A DNA stretch of 64,000 bases, from positions 1 through 64,000 of the forward strand of contig DATCYW010000080.1 of assembly GCA_036526255.1 (NCBI GenBank), written 5' to 3'. The notes below the pieces were generated by a model. The model had not been told where the DNA came from and did not search any database. It was given only the letters and a program-made list of their open reading frames with translations. This document shows, in pieces, positions 24,552 to 33,049 of the stretch. The DNA comes from Malonomonas sp036526255 (lineage in GTDB: Bacteria > Desulfobacterota > Desulfuromonadia > Desulfuromonadales > Geopsychrobacteraceae). Both the position numbers and the translations under genes were made by a program. Each line of letters opens with the position of its first letter. The first letter of the stretch is position 1.

Positions 24552-25970
24552 ATGGAAACTTCGTGGTTGCCTATCTCAGTTGCGCAGAACGATTTGTTGC
24601 GGCTTTTCAGCTGGCATCATCTCGCCGCGCCTGTTCAGGAACCGCGTTGTCAATTTGTTGTTGCCGGCAGTTATTCCATCAGTAACTCCACCCCCGGTTA
24701 CCTGACGACGGCTCCGGGAGCCGGGGTCGGCGTGGCCATCTACGATAAGTCCGCCGGGGTCGGCGGAGTTGCCCACTTTCTGCTTGCTGAGCCAACGGCG
24801 GGGGTTGGTGTTCGCCGTAGAGATTATTACGTCAGCACTGCGTTGCCTGAGTTTATCGAAGCTCTGCTGGCTGCGGGTGCGAGTCTGGAGCGGCTGGCCG
24901 CTGCCGTTGCCGGCGGCTCATATCTTGTAGAAGACCTTTCTGATGCAAATACGTTCTCTCTTGGAACTCAGGTCGTAACTGCGACCATCGACATTCTGCA
25001 ACAGCAAAAGATTCCGGTGACCTCTATTGAAGTTGGTGGCCTGCGGCCCTTGTCGTTGCTGCTCGATACCTTAAGCTGGAAAACCTCGATTCAGTTTATT
25101 GGCGGTCCTTCGAACCAGCCCCGTTCGGATGTTAATAAGCCATCTGCCCTTGAGATTAAGCAGGCGATAGACGCGGTAACGCCGATTCCACAGATCGCTT
25201 TAAAAATCATCCAGCTGCTTGGTAGAGACAACTGTTATTCTGTTACCGAACTTGCAGATGAAATCAAACGTGACCAGGTTGTCGCAGCGAAAATATTGCG
25301 CTACAGCAACTCGGCGTTCTTCAGTCCTGAGAGCCCGGTCGAATCGATTGAACGGGCGATTGTCCTGCTGGGCGAGAAGAATCTTCTGGAAGTGGCCGTC
25401 TCCACTGCGGCTGAAATGTTCTACAGCGGTCATGAGGGCGGTTACTCGCTGATGCGCGGCGGCCTTTACCGGCATGCTCTGGCAACGGCACACACGGCCA
25501 AAGAGATTGCCCTGTTTACTGGTTGGGTTGACGCCGGGACCGCTTATACGGCTGGGTTACTGCACGACATCGGCAAGGTTGTCCTTGACCGTTTTGTCGC
25601 TGACTCCTTGCCTCTGTTCTATCAGCAGTATAGTCGTATCAGCGATTTTACCGAGTTGGAACGTGAGCGTTTCGGCATTGATCACATGCAGGCCGGCCAG
25701 CAACTGGCAACAAAATGGCAGTTTCCTGATTCGCTTTGTGCGGCGATCAGCTCGCATCACCGCCCGGAACAAGCGCCGGAAGCGCACCAGTTAATGGCTC
25801 ATATCCTTTATCTCGCAGATCTGCTGGCAAGTGTCTATATGTCAGGGGTTGATTTGGAGCAGGTTACGCTGGATCACCTGAATACGCGGATGGAGCGGAT
25901 CGGGCTGCGTCCGGATCAGTTGTCGCTGATTATTGCCCATGTCCCCTGGAATAAACTGTTGTATCTGTAG
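24552..25970 (+). CDS. CheD-like (cysteine-less) and HDOD domain fusion protein
   Basis: This is a 472-residue two-domain protein. The N-terminal ~190 residues resemble CheD chemoreceptor deamidases: GVGVAIYD then GVGGVAHFLLAEP. The position of the catalytic cysteine (GSC in CheD) is G58 (PGAGVGV); the histidine is kept (H75). Deamidase activity is therefore not expected. From about 195 an HDOD domain begins (PIPQIALKIIQLL, SNSAFF, AGLLHDIGKVVL, SHH), a signalling relative of HD phosphodiesterases. The pair may sense and relay without catalysis. It is probably co-transcribed with the REC-PilZ gene. Confidence 0.78.
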   Translation: METSWLPISVAQNDLLRLFSWHHLAAPVQEPRCQFVVAGSYSISNSTPGYLTTAPGAGVGVAIYDKSAGVGGVAHFLLAEPTAGVGVRRRDYYVSTALPEFIEALLAAGASLERLAAAVAGGSYLVEDLSDANTFSLGTQVVTATIDILQQQKIPVTSIEVGGLRPLSLLLDTLSWKTSIQFIGGPSNQPRSDVNKPSALEIKQAIDAVTPIPQIALKIIQLLGRDNCYSVTELADEIKRDQVVAAKILRYSNSAFFSPESPVESIERAIVLLGEKNLLEVAVSTAAEMFYSGHEGGYSLMRGGLYRHALATAHTAKEIALFTGWVDAGTAYTAGLLHDIGKVVLDRFVADSLPLFYQQYSRISDFTELERERFGIDHMQAGQQLATKWQFPDSLCAAISSHHRPEQAPEAHQLMAHILYLADLLASVYMSGVDLEQVTLDHLNTRMERIGLRPDQLSLIIAHVPWNKLLYL

Positions 25971-26119
25971 GTACGTCAAGAGTCATCCTCCTTCTCATTT
26001 CCAAAATTTGTTATTCACCTTTCCGTTGTTTCAATTAAATCTGTGCCTGAATACTTGAAATCCTTTGATTTTATACTAACGTTGAGGAAAGTTTGTCATC
26101 GGCCGGAAAGGAGGAGCGA

Positions 26120-26548
26120 ATGGGATTTTTCGACAAACTTCGTGGAGCAAAGAATGACTATCCGGTTCTGGACGGATCCAGTCTGGCTGCTGATCGCATT
26201 GAGAAGATCCGTGAGCATCTGGAGTCCTTGTCCAAAAAGGTACATAAGCCGCTTGAGGTGATACCGGGTGAAGATGGCAGCTACATCTTTATCGGTAAGC
26301 CACCTAAAGATTTCGGTGTTGCCTGGATAGAGGGGAGCAAGCTACACAGTTTTAAGACTTTGGTTGAAGATGATGGTGTCAATCCCAAGGATCTGCCCCG
26401 TATCTCTGAAGACCTGCGCAAAGCCTATGAACAGAATCAGGATGATGCCCGCTTTACAACAAAAATTGGTAATAAGGACATCGTTGTCACTCCGTCTGAG
26501 GAGTTCAGGGCGCAGGTGCGAGAGATACTTCATCAGGCAGGTCATTGA
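26120..26548 (+). CDS. Conserved hypothetical protein, about 142 residues
   Basis: The family is not recognised. This small soluble protein (MGFFDKLRGAKNDYPVLD start) has mixed helix and strand and no signal peptide, membrane segment or cysteine cluster. The ATG at 26120 has AGGAGGAGCG upstream, so translation is well supported; the longer open frame from 26093 lacks such a site. It stands alone between the HDOD gene and an unassigned region of about 500 bases. Confidence 0.65.
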   Translation: MGFFDKLRGAKNDYPVLDGSSLAADRIEKIREHLESLSKKVHKPLEVIPGEDGSYIFIGKPPKDFGVAWIEGSKLHSFKTLVEDDGVNPKDLPRISEDLRKAYEQNQDDARFTTKIGNKDIVVTPSEEFRAQVREILHQAGH

Positions 26549-27060
26549 GTTGTCGCTAATGTTGAGCCTTCTGCCCCAGATCCGTCTATACGGGACCCCC
26601 GGTGCCAATTTTCCACCAGGCCGGTGACAGTTTAACAGAGCACTCCTGGCAGGGCAGAAGCTCACATTTATTGCTATTTTTCGCGCGGTTCGGCCTGTTT
26701 GAACTGTGAATATGCTCTCTTAGGAAATTCTCTGTTCTAAACTGTATACTTATCAATGTTTCATAACCTGCTGAAATAGAAGCGAAAATGTCGGTTGTTT
26801 CTCAACGTTGATCCGGTTGTACACAACTTTTGTGGATAGCTTTGTGAACAACCTGTTTTAAGCAGCGACTCTTCCCCGCTAGCCCTTGAATCCTCCTCTT
26901 TGCCTAAAAAATAGACAGTTGCTTGGCATGAAATATATTAAAGACAACAAGCAGAAAAGTCCTTAGTAGAGGTGCGTTTGAGAGCTTAAAGTTTGACGAA
27001 AATACTTGCCTGTGCTATTTCGGCTCTGGTCGAAAACTACAATAAAGGAAGGAATTGGTT
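26549..27060. other. Intergenic region without recognised gene
   Basis: About 510 bases, AT-rich in the right half. No convincing ORF with a ribosome site was seen on either strand. A DnaA-box-like TGTGGATAG lies at about 26832 and imperfect repeats of TTGT/ACAA flank it. The right end should hold the promoter of the M24 peptidase gene, but no confident promoter was resolved. Confidence 0.5.
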
Positions 27061-28251
27061 ATGCGGCTTACACCTGTCAGCGAACTAGAAAATCGTTACA
27101 GTAAATTGCAGACCCTGCTTCGACAGCAGGGTATTGATGGCGTAGTGTTGCTGCAGAACAGTGATCTCTTTTACTTTACTGGATCCATTCAGCAAGGTGT
27201 GATGTATGTTCCGGCAGAAACTGAGCCGGTTTACTTCGTGCGTAAGGATTTCGGTCGGGCGCGTATGGAGTCAGGTTTGAGGCAGGTTGTCCCCTTGTCG
27301 AGCATGCGTGACCTCAGTGCTCAGCTTCAGGAATTGGGTGTTTTGTTACCCGAACGTCTGGGGCTGGAGTTGGACGTTCTGCCGGTTCTCAACTGTCAGC
27401 GCCTGCAGAAGATCTTTCCGGCCGCCGAAGTGGTGGATGTCTCTGTATTGATCCGTACGGTGAGGGCGATCAAGAGCGATTACGAAATCTCGATCATGAA
27501 AGATTGCGCGATGATTATGGATAAGGTTTTCCAGCATGCGCGTGAAGTTATCGCTGTTGGCAAAACCGATCTCGAAGTCGCTGCCGAGCTGGAGTGTTTC
27601 GCCCGGAAGCAGGGGCATCAAGGCTTGATCCGGTTTCGCGGTTTTAATTCAGAAATTTTTTACGGTCATGTTTTTTCCGGTGCGGACGGTGCGGTTCCGG
27701 CTTATCTTGATGCCCCGCTCGGCGGCCTGGGGCTGACTCCGGCGATCGGGCAGGGTGCCAGTTATAAAAAAATCGCCGCAGGAGAACCGATCATCATCGA
27801 TCTGATCACCGCTTTTGACGGCTACTTGGTCGATCAGACCAGAACCCTGTCGGTCGGGCGCCTGCCGGAACAGCTGCGAACCGCCTATTTTGATATGCTG
27901 AGAATTCAGGAAAAGCTTTTCGCTATCGCCTGCCCGGGAATTGCCTGGGGCGAGGTTTATCAACAGTGCTACGATCTTGCTGTGCAGATGGGCTATCGGG
28001 ATAATTTCATGGGCAGCGCCGGAGCTCAGGTTTCATTTATCGGCCACGGTATCGGTATCGAAGTTGATGAATATCCCTTTATCGCCCGCGGCTTCAACGA
28101 TCAACTGTTGGAAGAGAACATGACCTTCGCTTTTGAACCGAAAGCGGTTTTCCCTGGCTTGGGTGCAGTTGGTGTCGAGAATACCTGGCGAGTCAGTGAG
28201 GCTGGAATCAAGCGCCTGACTTACAGCGATGAGAGTTTGCAGGAACTGTAA
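27061..28251 (+). CDS. M24-family metallopeptidase (Xaa-Pro aminopeptidase-like)
   Basis: This 396-residue protein has a creatinase-type N-terminal domain (1-150) and a pita-bread catalytic domain. All five metal ligands are in place: the aspartates in IIDLITAFDGYLVDQTRT (11 residues apart), histidine in FIGHGIGIEVDE, and glutamates in FAFEPKAVFPG and GVENTWRV. It probably removes N-terminal residues ahead of proline, or acts on a related substrate. An upstream in-frame TTG at 27055 exists, but AAGGAAGG spacing suits the ATG at 27061. It converges with the MshEN-REC gene, leaving three bases between the stops. Confidence 0.9.
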   Translation: MRLTPVSELENRYSKLQTLLRQQGIDGVVLLQNSDLFYFTGSIQQGVMYVPAETEPVYFVRKDFGRARMESGLRQVVPLSSMRDLSAQLQELGVLLPERLGLELDVLPVLNCQRLQKIFPAAEVVDVSVLIRTVRAIKSDYEISIMKDCAMIMDKVFQHAREVIAVGKTDLEVAAELECFARKQGHQGLIRFRGFNSEIFYGHVFSGADGAVPAYLDAPLGGLGLTPAIGQGASYKKIAAGEPIIIDLITAFDGYLVDQTRTLSVGRLPEQLRTAYFDMLRIQEKLFAIACPGIAWGEVYQQCYDLAVQMGYRDNFMGSAGAQVSFIGHGIGIEVDEYPFIARGFNDQLLEENMTFAFEPKAVFPGLGAVGVENTWRVSEAGIKRLTYSDESLQEL

Positions 28252-28254
28252 CGA

Positions 28255-29097
28255 CTACTCCTGATGAGCGCCGTGATTGCGTTTCATGGCCCGTCTGACC
28301 CGTGCGGTCAGCCTGATCGGGTTGATCGGTTTGGGAACAAAATCGTAGAACCCCATTTCAAGTAATCGGTATTCCTCTTCTGCTGATGCCTTGGCCGAGA
28401 GGGCAATGACCGGTATGTCAGCCACTCCGCGGTTCCCTTTTAGGGCGCGAAACATCTCTATCCCGTCCATCCGCGGCATAATTACGTCGGTAATGATCAG
28501 GTGCGGGCGAACCTGAATCGCCATTTTTAATCCTTCAGCACCATTGCTGGCCTTGTAAACCGTGTAGCCTTCCTTTTTCAAGGCCGCTTCGGCAGCCGAG
28601 AGAACGATATCCTGATCATCGACAATCAGGATGTTCCAGGCGCGCTCTTCTTCAGTGGCTTCAATCTCTTTAATATAATATTTTTGAACCGCCGCTTTGA
28701 TTTCCTCTGGGGTCGTGACGCAGGGCGCAATTCGCAGGCCGATTTTGAAGGAGAGATCGTTCTGCAGGGCCATGTCGAGCGGATTGCTCATGGCCAGGTG
28801 CAGGGTTCTGCCTTCAAGTTTAAGCGGGAAAATGAAGTTAGTCAGAGCCGTTTCAGCATCAACCAGAGCGAGGACTTCAGGGGGGAAACGATAGCGTGCC
28901 AGCCCCTTTACATAGGGGAAGTTGAACTGTTTGCCGAGAGCCTTGGCGATATCTTCTTCAAGGACGACATCCATCTCTTCGAGGATCTGCCCCAAGCGTT
29001 TTCCGCTCCCCTTTTGCTTGCTTAAAGCCTTATCAAGGGTGTCCTGCGAGATGATGCCCGTCTCCAGGAGGATTTCGCCCATTCTTTTTCTGGCCAT
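28255..29097 (-). CDS. MshEN-domain response regulator
   Basis: This 280-residue protein starts with an MshEN/GspE-N type domain (about 1-145: RMGEILLETGIISQDTLDKAL, RLGQILEE, LGKQFNFPYV). Such domains bind c-di-GMP in MshE-type ATPases. A receiver domain follows (about 152-275) with VDDQ pocket, phosphoacceptor in IITDVIMPRMDG, and KPINP. No output domain follows, so it may act by protein contact. The usual MshEN partner, an ATPase, is absent. The gene is monocistronic. Confidence 0.87.
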   Translation of the reverse strand: MARKRMGEILLETGIISQDTLDKALSKQKGSGKRLGQILEEMDVVLEEDIAKALGKQFNFPYVKGLARYRFPPEVLALVDAETALTNFIFPLKLEGRTLHLAMSNPLDMALQNDLSFKIGLRIAPCVTTPEEIKAAVQKYYIKEIEATEEERAWNILIVDDQDIVLSAAEAALKKEGYTVYKASNGAEGLKMAIQVRPHLIITDVIMPRMDGIEMFRALKGNRGVADIPVIALSAKASAEEEYRLLEMGFYDFVPKPINPIRLTARVRRAMKRNHGAHQE

Positions 29098-29330
29098 GAT
29101 AAATCCGCTTGTTTCGCCCCTCGGGTTGATAAATAATCGTTAATGTAGCCACATTATAGATAGTTTTAAGTTAAATGCAACATTGATTTTTTTCAACAAA
29201 ACAACCATGAGGTGAGTTGTCTGATGATGCCTGGCTGTTGGCTGTTAAGGGAAGGGGTGAAAAACTGAGGGCAGTGTAATAACAATCTGGTTTAAGCGGT
29301 CTGTTTACTGCTGACTTATTTACTGCTGTG

Positions 29331-30164
29331 TTAATCGTTTTGCTGCAGGGCGGCTTCTATTTTGTTCAATGTTGCGACAGCGCCATCGCCAAAAGAGAGA
29401 TGTGGCGTGCCGATCTGCGGTTCGCGTGGATTGATGCGTAGCACCCGGACATGCTGGCGTCTTCCGAGACGTTCACTGAGATTGCGGATGGTTGGGATTG
29501 CTGAGCCTGCGCCCATTTCGACAACCACCAGCCGCTCTGCCTGATTCTTTGCGATGAAGTTTTCAAAATGAGTTTCCTGTGCTGCGGTTCGCTGGTGCAA
29601 CCAGGAATAGTCGCCGAACATCAGGATGTTGGGCCTTGCAACCCGTCGGCAGTGCGGGCATTGCGGCGCTGTTGTGGCACGCATAGTCGTTTCGTTGATG
29701 GTGATTTCAGCATTATTCGGCCAGATATTGTAACTGCAGGGGGCGGTGCATTGCAGGTGATGAATAGAACCGTGAACCTCCAGAATCCGCTCTTCGGCAA
29801 AGCCGGCTTTTTGAAACTGACCATCGACGTTTGAGGTGACAACAAAATAATCGAGAGCCAGACGTTCGATCCAGTTGGTCAGCAGGGTAAACCCCTGATG
29901 AGGGATTGTGCTGCGATAGAGGTTGGTCCGGTGGCCGTAAAAACCCCAGCCGAACAGAGGGTCGCGCTCAAAGTGCTCCGGGTTGGCTGCTTGTACGAAA
30001 CTCAGATTCAGTCGTTGATACATAGGGTAGGCGGTCCAGAAACCCTGGTCGCCGCGAAAATCCGGCAGACCTGAATCGACCCCCATACCCGCACCGGCGG
30101 TAATGATGATGGCCGTTGCATTCCGCAGCGAATCTGCCGCCTGTTGGTAAATGGATTCGGACAC
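29331..30164 (-). CDS. SIR2-family NAD-dependent deacylase
   Basis: This 277-residue sirtuin fold has the NAD-binding ITAGAGMGVDSGLPDFRG motif, TSNVDGQF, the catalytic histidine in EVHGSIHHLQC, and a zinc site from CTAPC and CPHC pairs. It removes acyl groups from lysines using NAD. It differs from CobB (RPNILMFGDYSW instead of the usual RPHVVWFGE), so it belongs to a divergent bacterial group. It is the last gene of the rhomboid-YbaK-SIR2 cluster. Confidence 0.87.
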   Translation of the reverse strand: MSESIYQQAADSLRNATAIIITAGAGMGVDSGLPDFRGDQGFWTAYPMYQRLNLSFVQAANPEHFERDPLFGWGFYGHRTNLYRSTIPHQGFTLLTNWIERLALDYFVVTSNVDGQFQKAGFAEERILEVHGSIHHLQCTAPCSYNIWPNNAEITINETTMRATTAPQCPHCRRVARPNILMFGDYSWLHQRTAAQETHFENFIAKNQAERLVVVEMGAGSAIPTIRNLSERLGRRQHVRVLRINPREPQIGTPHLSFGDGAVATLNKIEAALQQND

Positions 30165-30184
30165 TATCGCTCTCCCATCATTGG

Positions 30185-30667
30185 TCAGATCGCAACGCTG
30201 ACCAGTGTCGGTGCCAGGATCTTTACGATGACTGCTGGCTCAATTTCAACCAGAAGGCCACGCCGGCCACCGTTTATGCAGATTTTTTCCAGGTTAAGAA
30301 TCGACTCTTCAACATAGATCGGCAACGGCTGCTTGCAGCCGAAAGGTGAGATCCCGCCGGTCTGGTATCCGGTCAGACGCTCAGCTTTATCGGGCGGGCA
30401 GGGGGTGACTTGCTTGACTTTCAGCTGCCGCGCCAGATGTTTCAGCGAAACTTCGCAGCTGCCGTGCATCAGAATGATCAGCGGCTGCTCCTGTTCATCC
30501 TCCATCACCAGTGTTTTTATAATCTGAAACTCGTTGACGCCAAGTTCCCGCGAACTGGTTTTGGTGCCGCCCTTATCCTCGTACTTATAGGGCCGCGGCA
30601 AGAACTTGATTTTGTGTTCTTTCAGCACGCGAATGGCTTGGGTTGCTGGGATCTTCAGTTTGGCCAT
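30185..30667 (-). CDS. ybaK: Cys-tRNA(Pro)/Cys-tRNA(Cys) deacylase, YbaK family
   Basis: This 160-residue editing protein would hydrolyse misacylated Cys-tRNA(Pro). Motifs are KTSSRELGVNEFQIIKTLV and GYQTGGISPFGCKQPLPI. The frame extends upstream to 30901 across the rhomboid gene, but those codons are antisense-like. The ATG at 30667 (MAKLKIPATQAIRVL) gives the family length and has GAGAGAAAAG upstream. Confidence 0.92.
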   Translation of the reverse strand: MAKLKIPATQAIRVLKEHKIKFLPRPYKYEDKGGTKTSSRELGVNEFQIIKTLVMEDEQEQPLIILMHGSCEVSLKHLARQLKVKQVTPCPPDKAERLTGYQTGGISPFGCKQPLPIYVEESILNLEKICINGGRRGLLVEIEPAVIVKILAPTLVSVAI

Positions 30668-30681
30668 GGCTTTTCTCTCCG

Positions 30682-31419
30682 TCAGCTCAGCAGCATGGAC
30701 AGCGGGATGAAGGCGATGCTGATGGCGGTCAGCAGGCTGCAGAGGTAGGCAACAGTTTTGAACAGACCAGCCGTTTTTCGCTGATCGCGGATACTGATCG
30801 GCATGATCCAGCCCAGTGCTGCTCCGGCGACGGCTCCGCCCAGGTGAGCGGCGTTGTCGGCACCAATAACAAAGCCGAAGACAAAGGCCATCACCGCCCA
30901 TTGAAACATGAAATTACGCCGCTGGATGCCAAGACTTCCACCAACGCGATGATAAAAGCTGATGGAAAAGCCGATCATTCCGAAGATGGCACCGGATGCG
31001 CCGACCACTGGAACGTTCGGATGCATGAACAGACCGGCAACCGTGGCAATAATTGCGGCAAAGCAGTAGACCGTGAACAGGCGGGTCCAGCCGATTTCAG
31101 CCTCGAGCAGCGGACCGACCTGAAAGAGAACCAGCATGTTGAAGCCGAGATGAATAATGCCACCGTGGGTATAGGCGTAGGTAATGCAACGCCACCATTG
31201 ATCATGATTGAGGACCAGCGGCCAGAACTGTCCCCCCCAGTTAACCAGAAGTGTCGTCGGGGGGGTGAAGATCGCACGCATACCGAGACCGACGACTGTG
31301 CCGTGCAGAACCATCAGGGTAAAGAGGATCAGGTTGGTATAGATCAGGATATGAACCAGCGAATGCCCGCTTAAGGGATTGCGCAGGAAGAATTTTTGTT
31401 GTCGATACTGAGTACCCAA
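30682..31419 (-). CDS. Rhomboid-family intramembrane serine protease
   Basis: This 245-residue protein has six or seven membrane helices. The catalytic serine is in GASGAIFG and the histidine in NAAHLGGA; the HxxxN-type helix HLGFNML precedes them. It cleaves substrates within the membrane; targets are unknown. It leads a three-gene minus-strand group with ybaK (14-base gap) and the sirtuin. Confidence 0.93.
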   Translation of the reverse strand: MGTQYRQQKFFLRNPLSGHSLVHILIYTNLILFTLMVLHGTVVGLGMRAIFTPPTTLLVNWGGQFWPLVLNHDQWWRCITYAYTHGGIIHLGFNMLVLFQVGPLLEAEIGWTRLFTVYCFAAIIATVAGLFMHPNVPVVGASGAIFGMIGFSISFYHRVGGSLGIQRRNFMFQWAVMAFVFGFVIGADNAAHLGGAVAGAALGWIMPISIRDQRKTAGLFKTVAYLCSLLTAISIAFIPLSMLLS

Positions 31420-31556
31420 GATTTACTCCTGTCGTTGAGGAAAGTGTTGATAAATTAACGCAGAAAAAACGATCCGGCAAGGCTATGTTGGCAGAATTAA
31501 TATGTCATACTTACAGGCTGTAGGGTTTTCTAGCATTCAGCTATCAGGGGTATTTC

Positions 31557-32023
31557 ATGAAAAGTCAGATTTTTGGTAGCAAGGCGTATGAATGGTTTGA
31601 GCATTTAACGGTCGCCGCATTGACCTTGATGGTCGCAATGTCGGTGGTGATGACGATGGTCCACGCTGGTTATAAACTTTTCCATGCCGTTACCGCCGGT
31701 CTGCACCTGTTTGGACATGACCAGTTTGTCACGGTTTTCGGTGCATTCATGACGGTTCTGATCGCCCTTGAATTCAATCACACGGTGTTGCCGGAAATTT
31801 CCAGTGGCACACCGATTGTCAAAGTCCGTGCGGTCATTCTGGTGGCGCTGCTGGCGTTGGCCCGGAAGCTGGTACTGGTCGATTATCATCAGGAGGATTA
31901 CACGACACTGATCGGCTTGGCCGTGCTGGGGTATTGGCGGCGACTGTTTCTTACTGGGTGGTTCGCAAGGATGAAATGGAAAAAAGCGCTTCGTCGCTGC
32001 TTAAGCCAACGGATAAGAGCTGA
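31557..32023 (+). CDS. PsiE-family membrane protein with apparent frameshift
   Basis: The first 120-odd residues are a PsiE-type four-helix membrane protein (ALTLMVAMSVVMTMVH; GAFMTVLIALEF; LLALARKLVLVD). After TTLIGLAVLG the frame turns into unrelated residues and runs through a terminator to 32153. Adding one G in the GGGG at 31928-31931 restores a family-like C-terminus (VLAATVSYWVVRKDE) ending at a TGA at 32021-32023. So the gene carries a one-base deletion in a homopolymer, either a real mutation or a sequencing error. PsiE is induced by phosphate starvation in E. coli; its function is unclear. Confidence 0.78.
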
Positions 32024-32044
32024 CGTTAGTGCTGCTGATTTAAC

Positions 32045-32083
32045 AAAAAAAACGGGTTCCCACTGTGGAGAACCCGTTTTTTT
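32045..32083. terminator. Bidirectional terminator between psiE-like gene and hflC
   Basis: AAAAAAACGGGTTC pairs with GAACCCGTTTTTTT across a short loop, giving A/T tracts on both sides. It serves the convergent psiE-like and hflC transcripts. Confidence 0.9.
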
Positions 32084-32125
32084 GTTGAAACGATTACCGG
32101 AGTTTCCGGATGCTTCAACTTATGG

Positions 32126-33049
32126 TTATTTTGCTGATTTCAGATATTTGTAGTAATCGGAATCGGTAGAAATGACCAGCTTGCCGTTATTGGTAATGGT
32201 TTTTTTGTAGGATTCTAGGGTGCGTAAAAAGGCATAGAAGTCCTTATCCTGATTGTAAGCGTTGGCGTAGATCGATGCCGCTTCGGCATCCGCTGCGCCG
32301 CGGACTTCCAGCGCCTTACGGTAGGCTTCTGAACTGATTTCCTTCAGCTCACGTTCCATCTTACCGAGAGTTTCAGCTTTTTCGCCTTCCCCTTCAGAGC
32401 GGTACTGGGCAGCGACTTTCTTCCGTTCGTTGATCATCCGTTCGTAAACCCGGGTACGGACCTGCTCGACATAGTTGATCCGTTTGATCTGGACGTCGAT
32501 CAGTTCAATCCCATACTCAGGGGTGCTGGCCTGGGCTTTCTTCAGGATTCCGGCCATGATTTCTTCACGGCCGATCAGCTGGTTCTTGGGGATGGCTACG
32601 CCGTCTACTTCAAAGCGCTCATCCTCCTGCCCCACGTAGTCACTGCCACGCACCAGCTCCACCAAAAGGCGACCGGAGACGGCATCGCGGACCACCGAAT
32701 CGATAATATCGTCAAGACGACTCTGGGCACCTCGTTCGGTGGCGACGCTGGTGTAGAACAGCAACGGATCGACGATCCGCCAGCGGGCCGTAGTATCGAT
32801 CCAGATGAACTTTTTGTCCTTGGTCGGAATCTGGTTCGGCGCGCCATCCCACTTCAGAATCCGTTTTTCGAAGCGGTTGACATTTTGGGCAAAGGGCAGC
32901 TTGAAATGCAGGCCGCGATTGACGACCTCGCCAACCGGCTTGCCGAACTGGGTGACAATCGCCTGCTCGGCTTCGTTGACCACGTAGAGACCACCACGGG
33001 CCAGCAGGAAGGTGACAAAAATCAGGGCAACTATAACGGGCGCTTTCAT
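32126..33049 (-). CDS. hflC: Membrane protease modulator HflC
   Basis: This 307-residue protein has a single N-terminal membrane anchor (APVIVALIFVTFLLARGGLYVV) and a prohibitin/SPFH domain (EAEQAIVTQFGKPVGEVVNRGLHFKLPF), followed by an Ala/Glu-rich coiled coil. With HflK it forms a large complex around FtsH that limits access to membrane substrates. Its start overlaps the hflK stop by four bases. ftsH is not in the window. Confidence 0.95.
   Translation of the reverse strand: MKAPVIVALIFVTFLLARGGLYVVNEAEQAIVTQFGKPVGEVVNRGLHFKLPFAQNVNRFEKRILKWDGAPNQIPTKDKKFIWIDTTARWRIVDPLLFYTSVATERGAQSRLDDIIDSVVRDAVSGRLLVELVRGSDYVGQEDERFEVDGVAIPKNQLIGREEIMAGILKKAQASTPEYGIELIDVQIKRINYVEQVRTRVYERMINERKKVAAQYRSEGEGEKAETLGKMERELKEISSEAYRKALEVRGAADAEAASIYANAYNQDKDFYAFLRTLESYKKTITNNGKLVISTDSDYYKYLKSAK

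Noticed and set aside
26800..26860. DnaA-box-like TGTGGATAG and TTGT/ACAA repeats as a possible replication origin
   Set aside because: Only one near-consensus box is present, with no cluster of boxes, no AT-rich unwinding element of note and no dnaA, dnaN or gidA neighbours.
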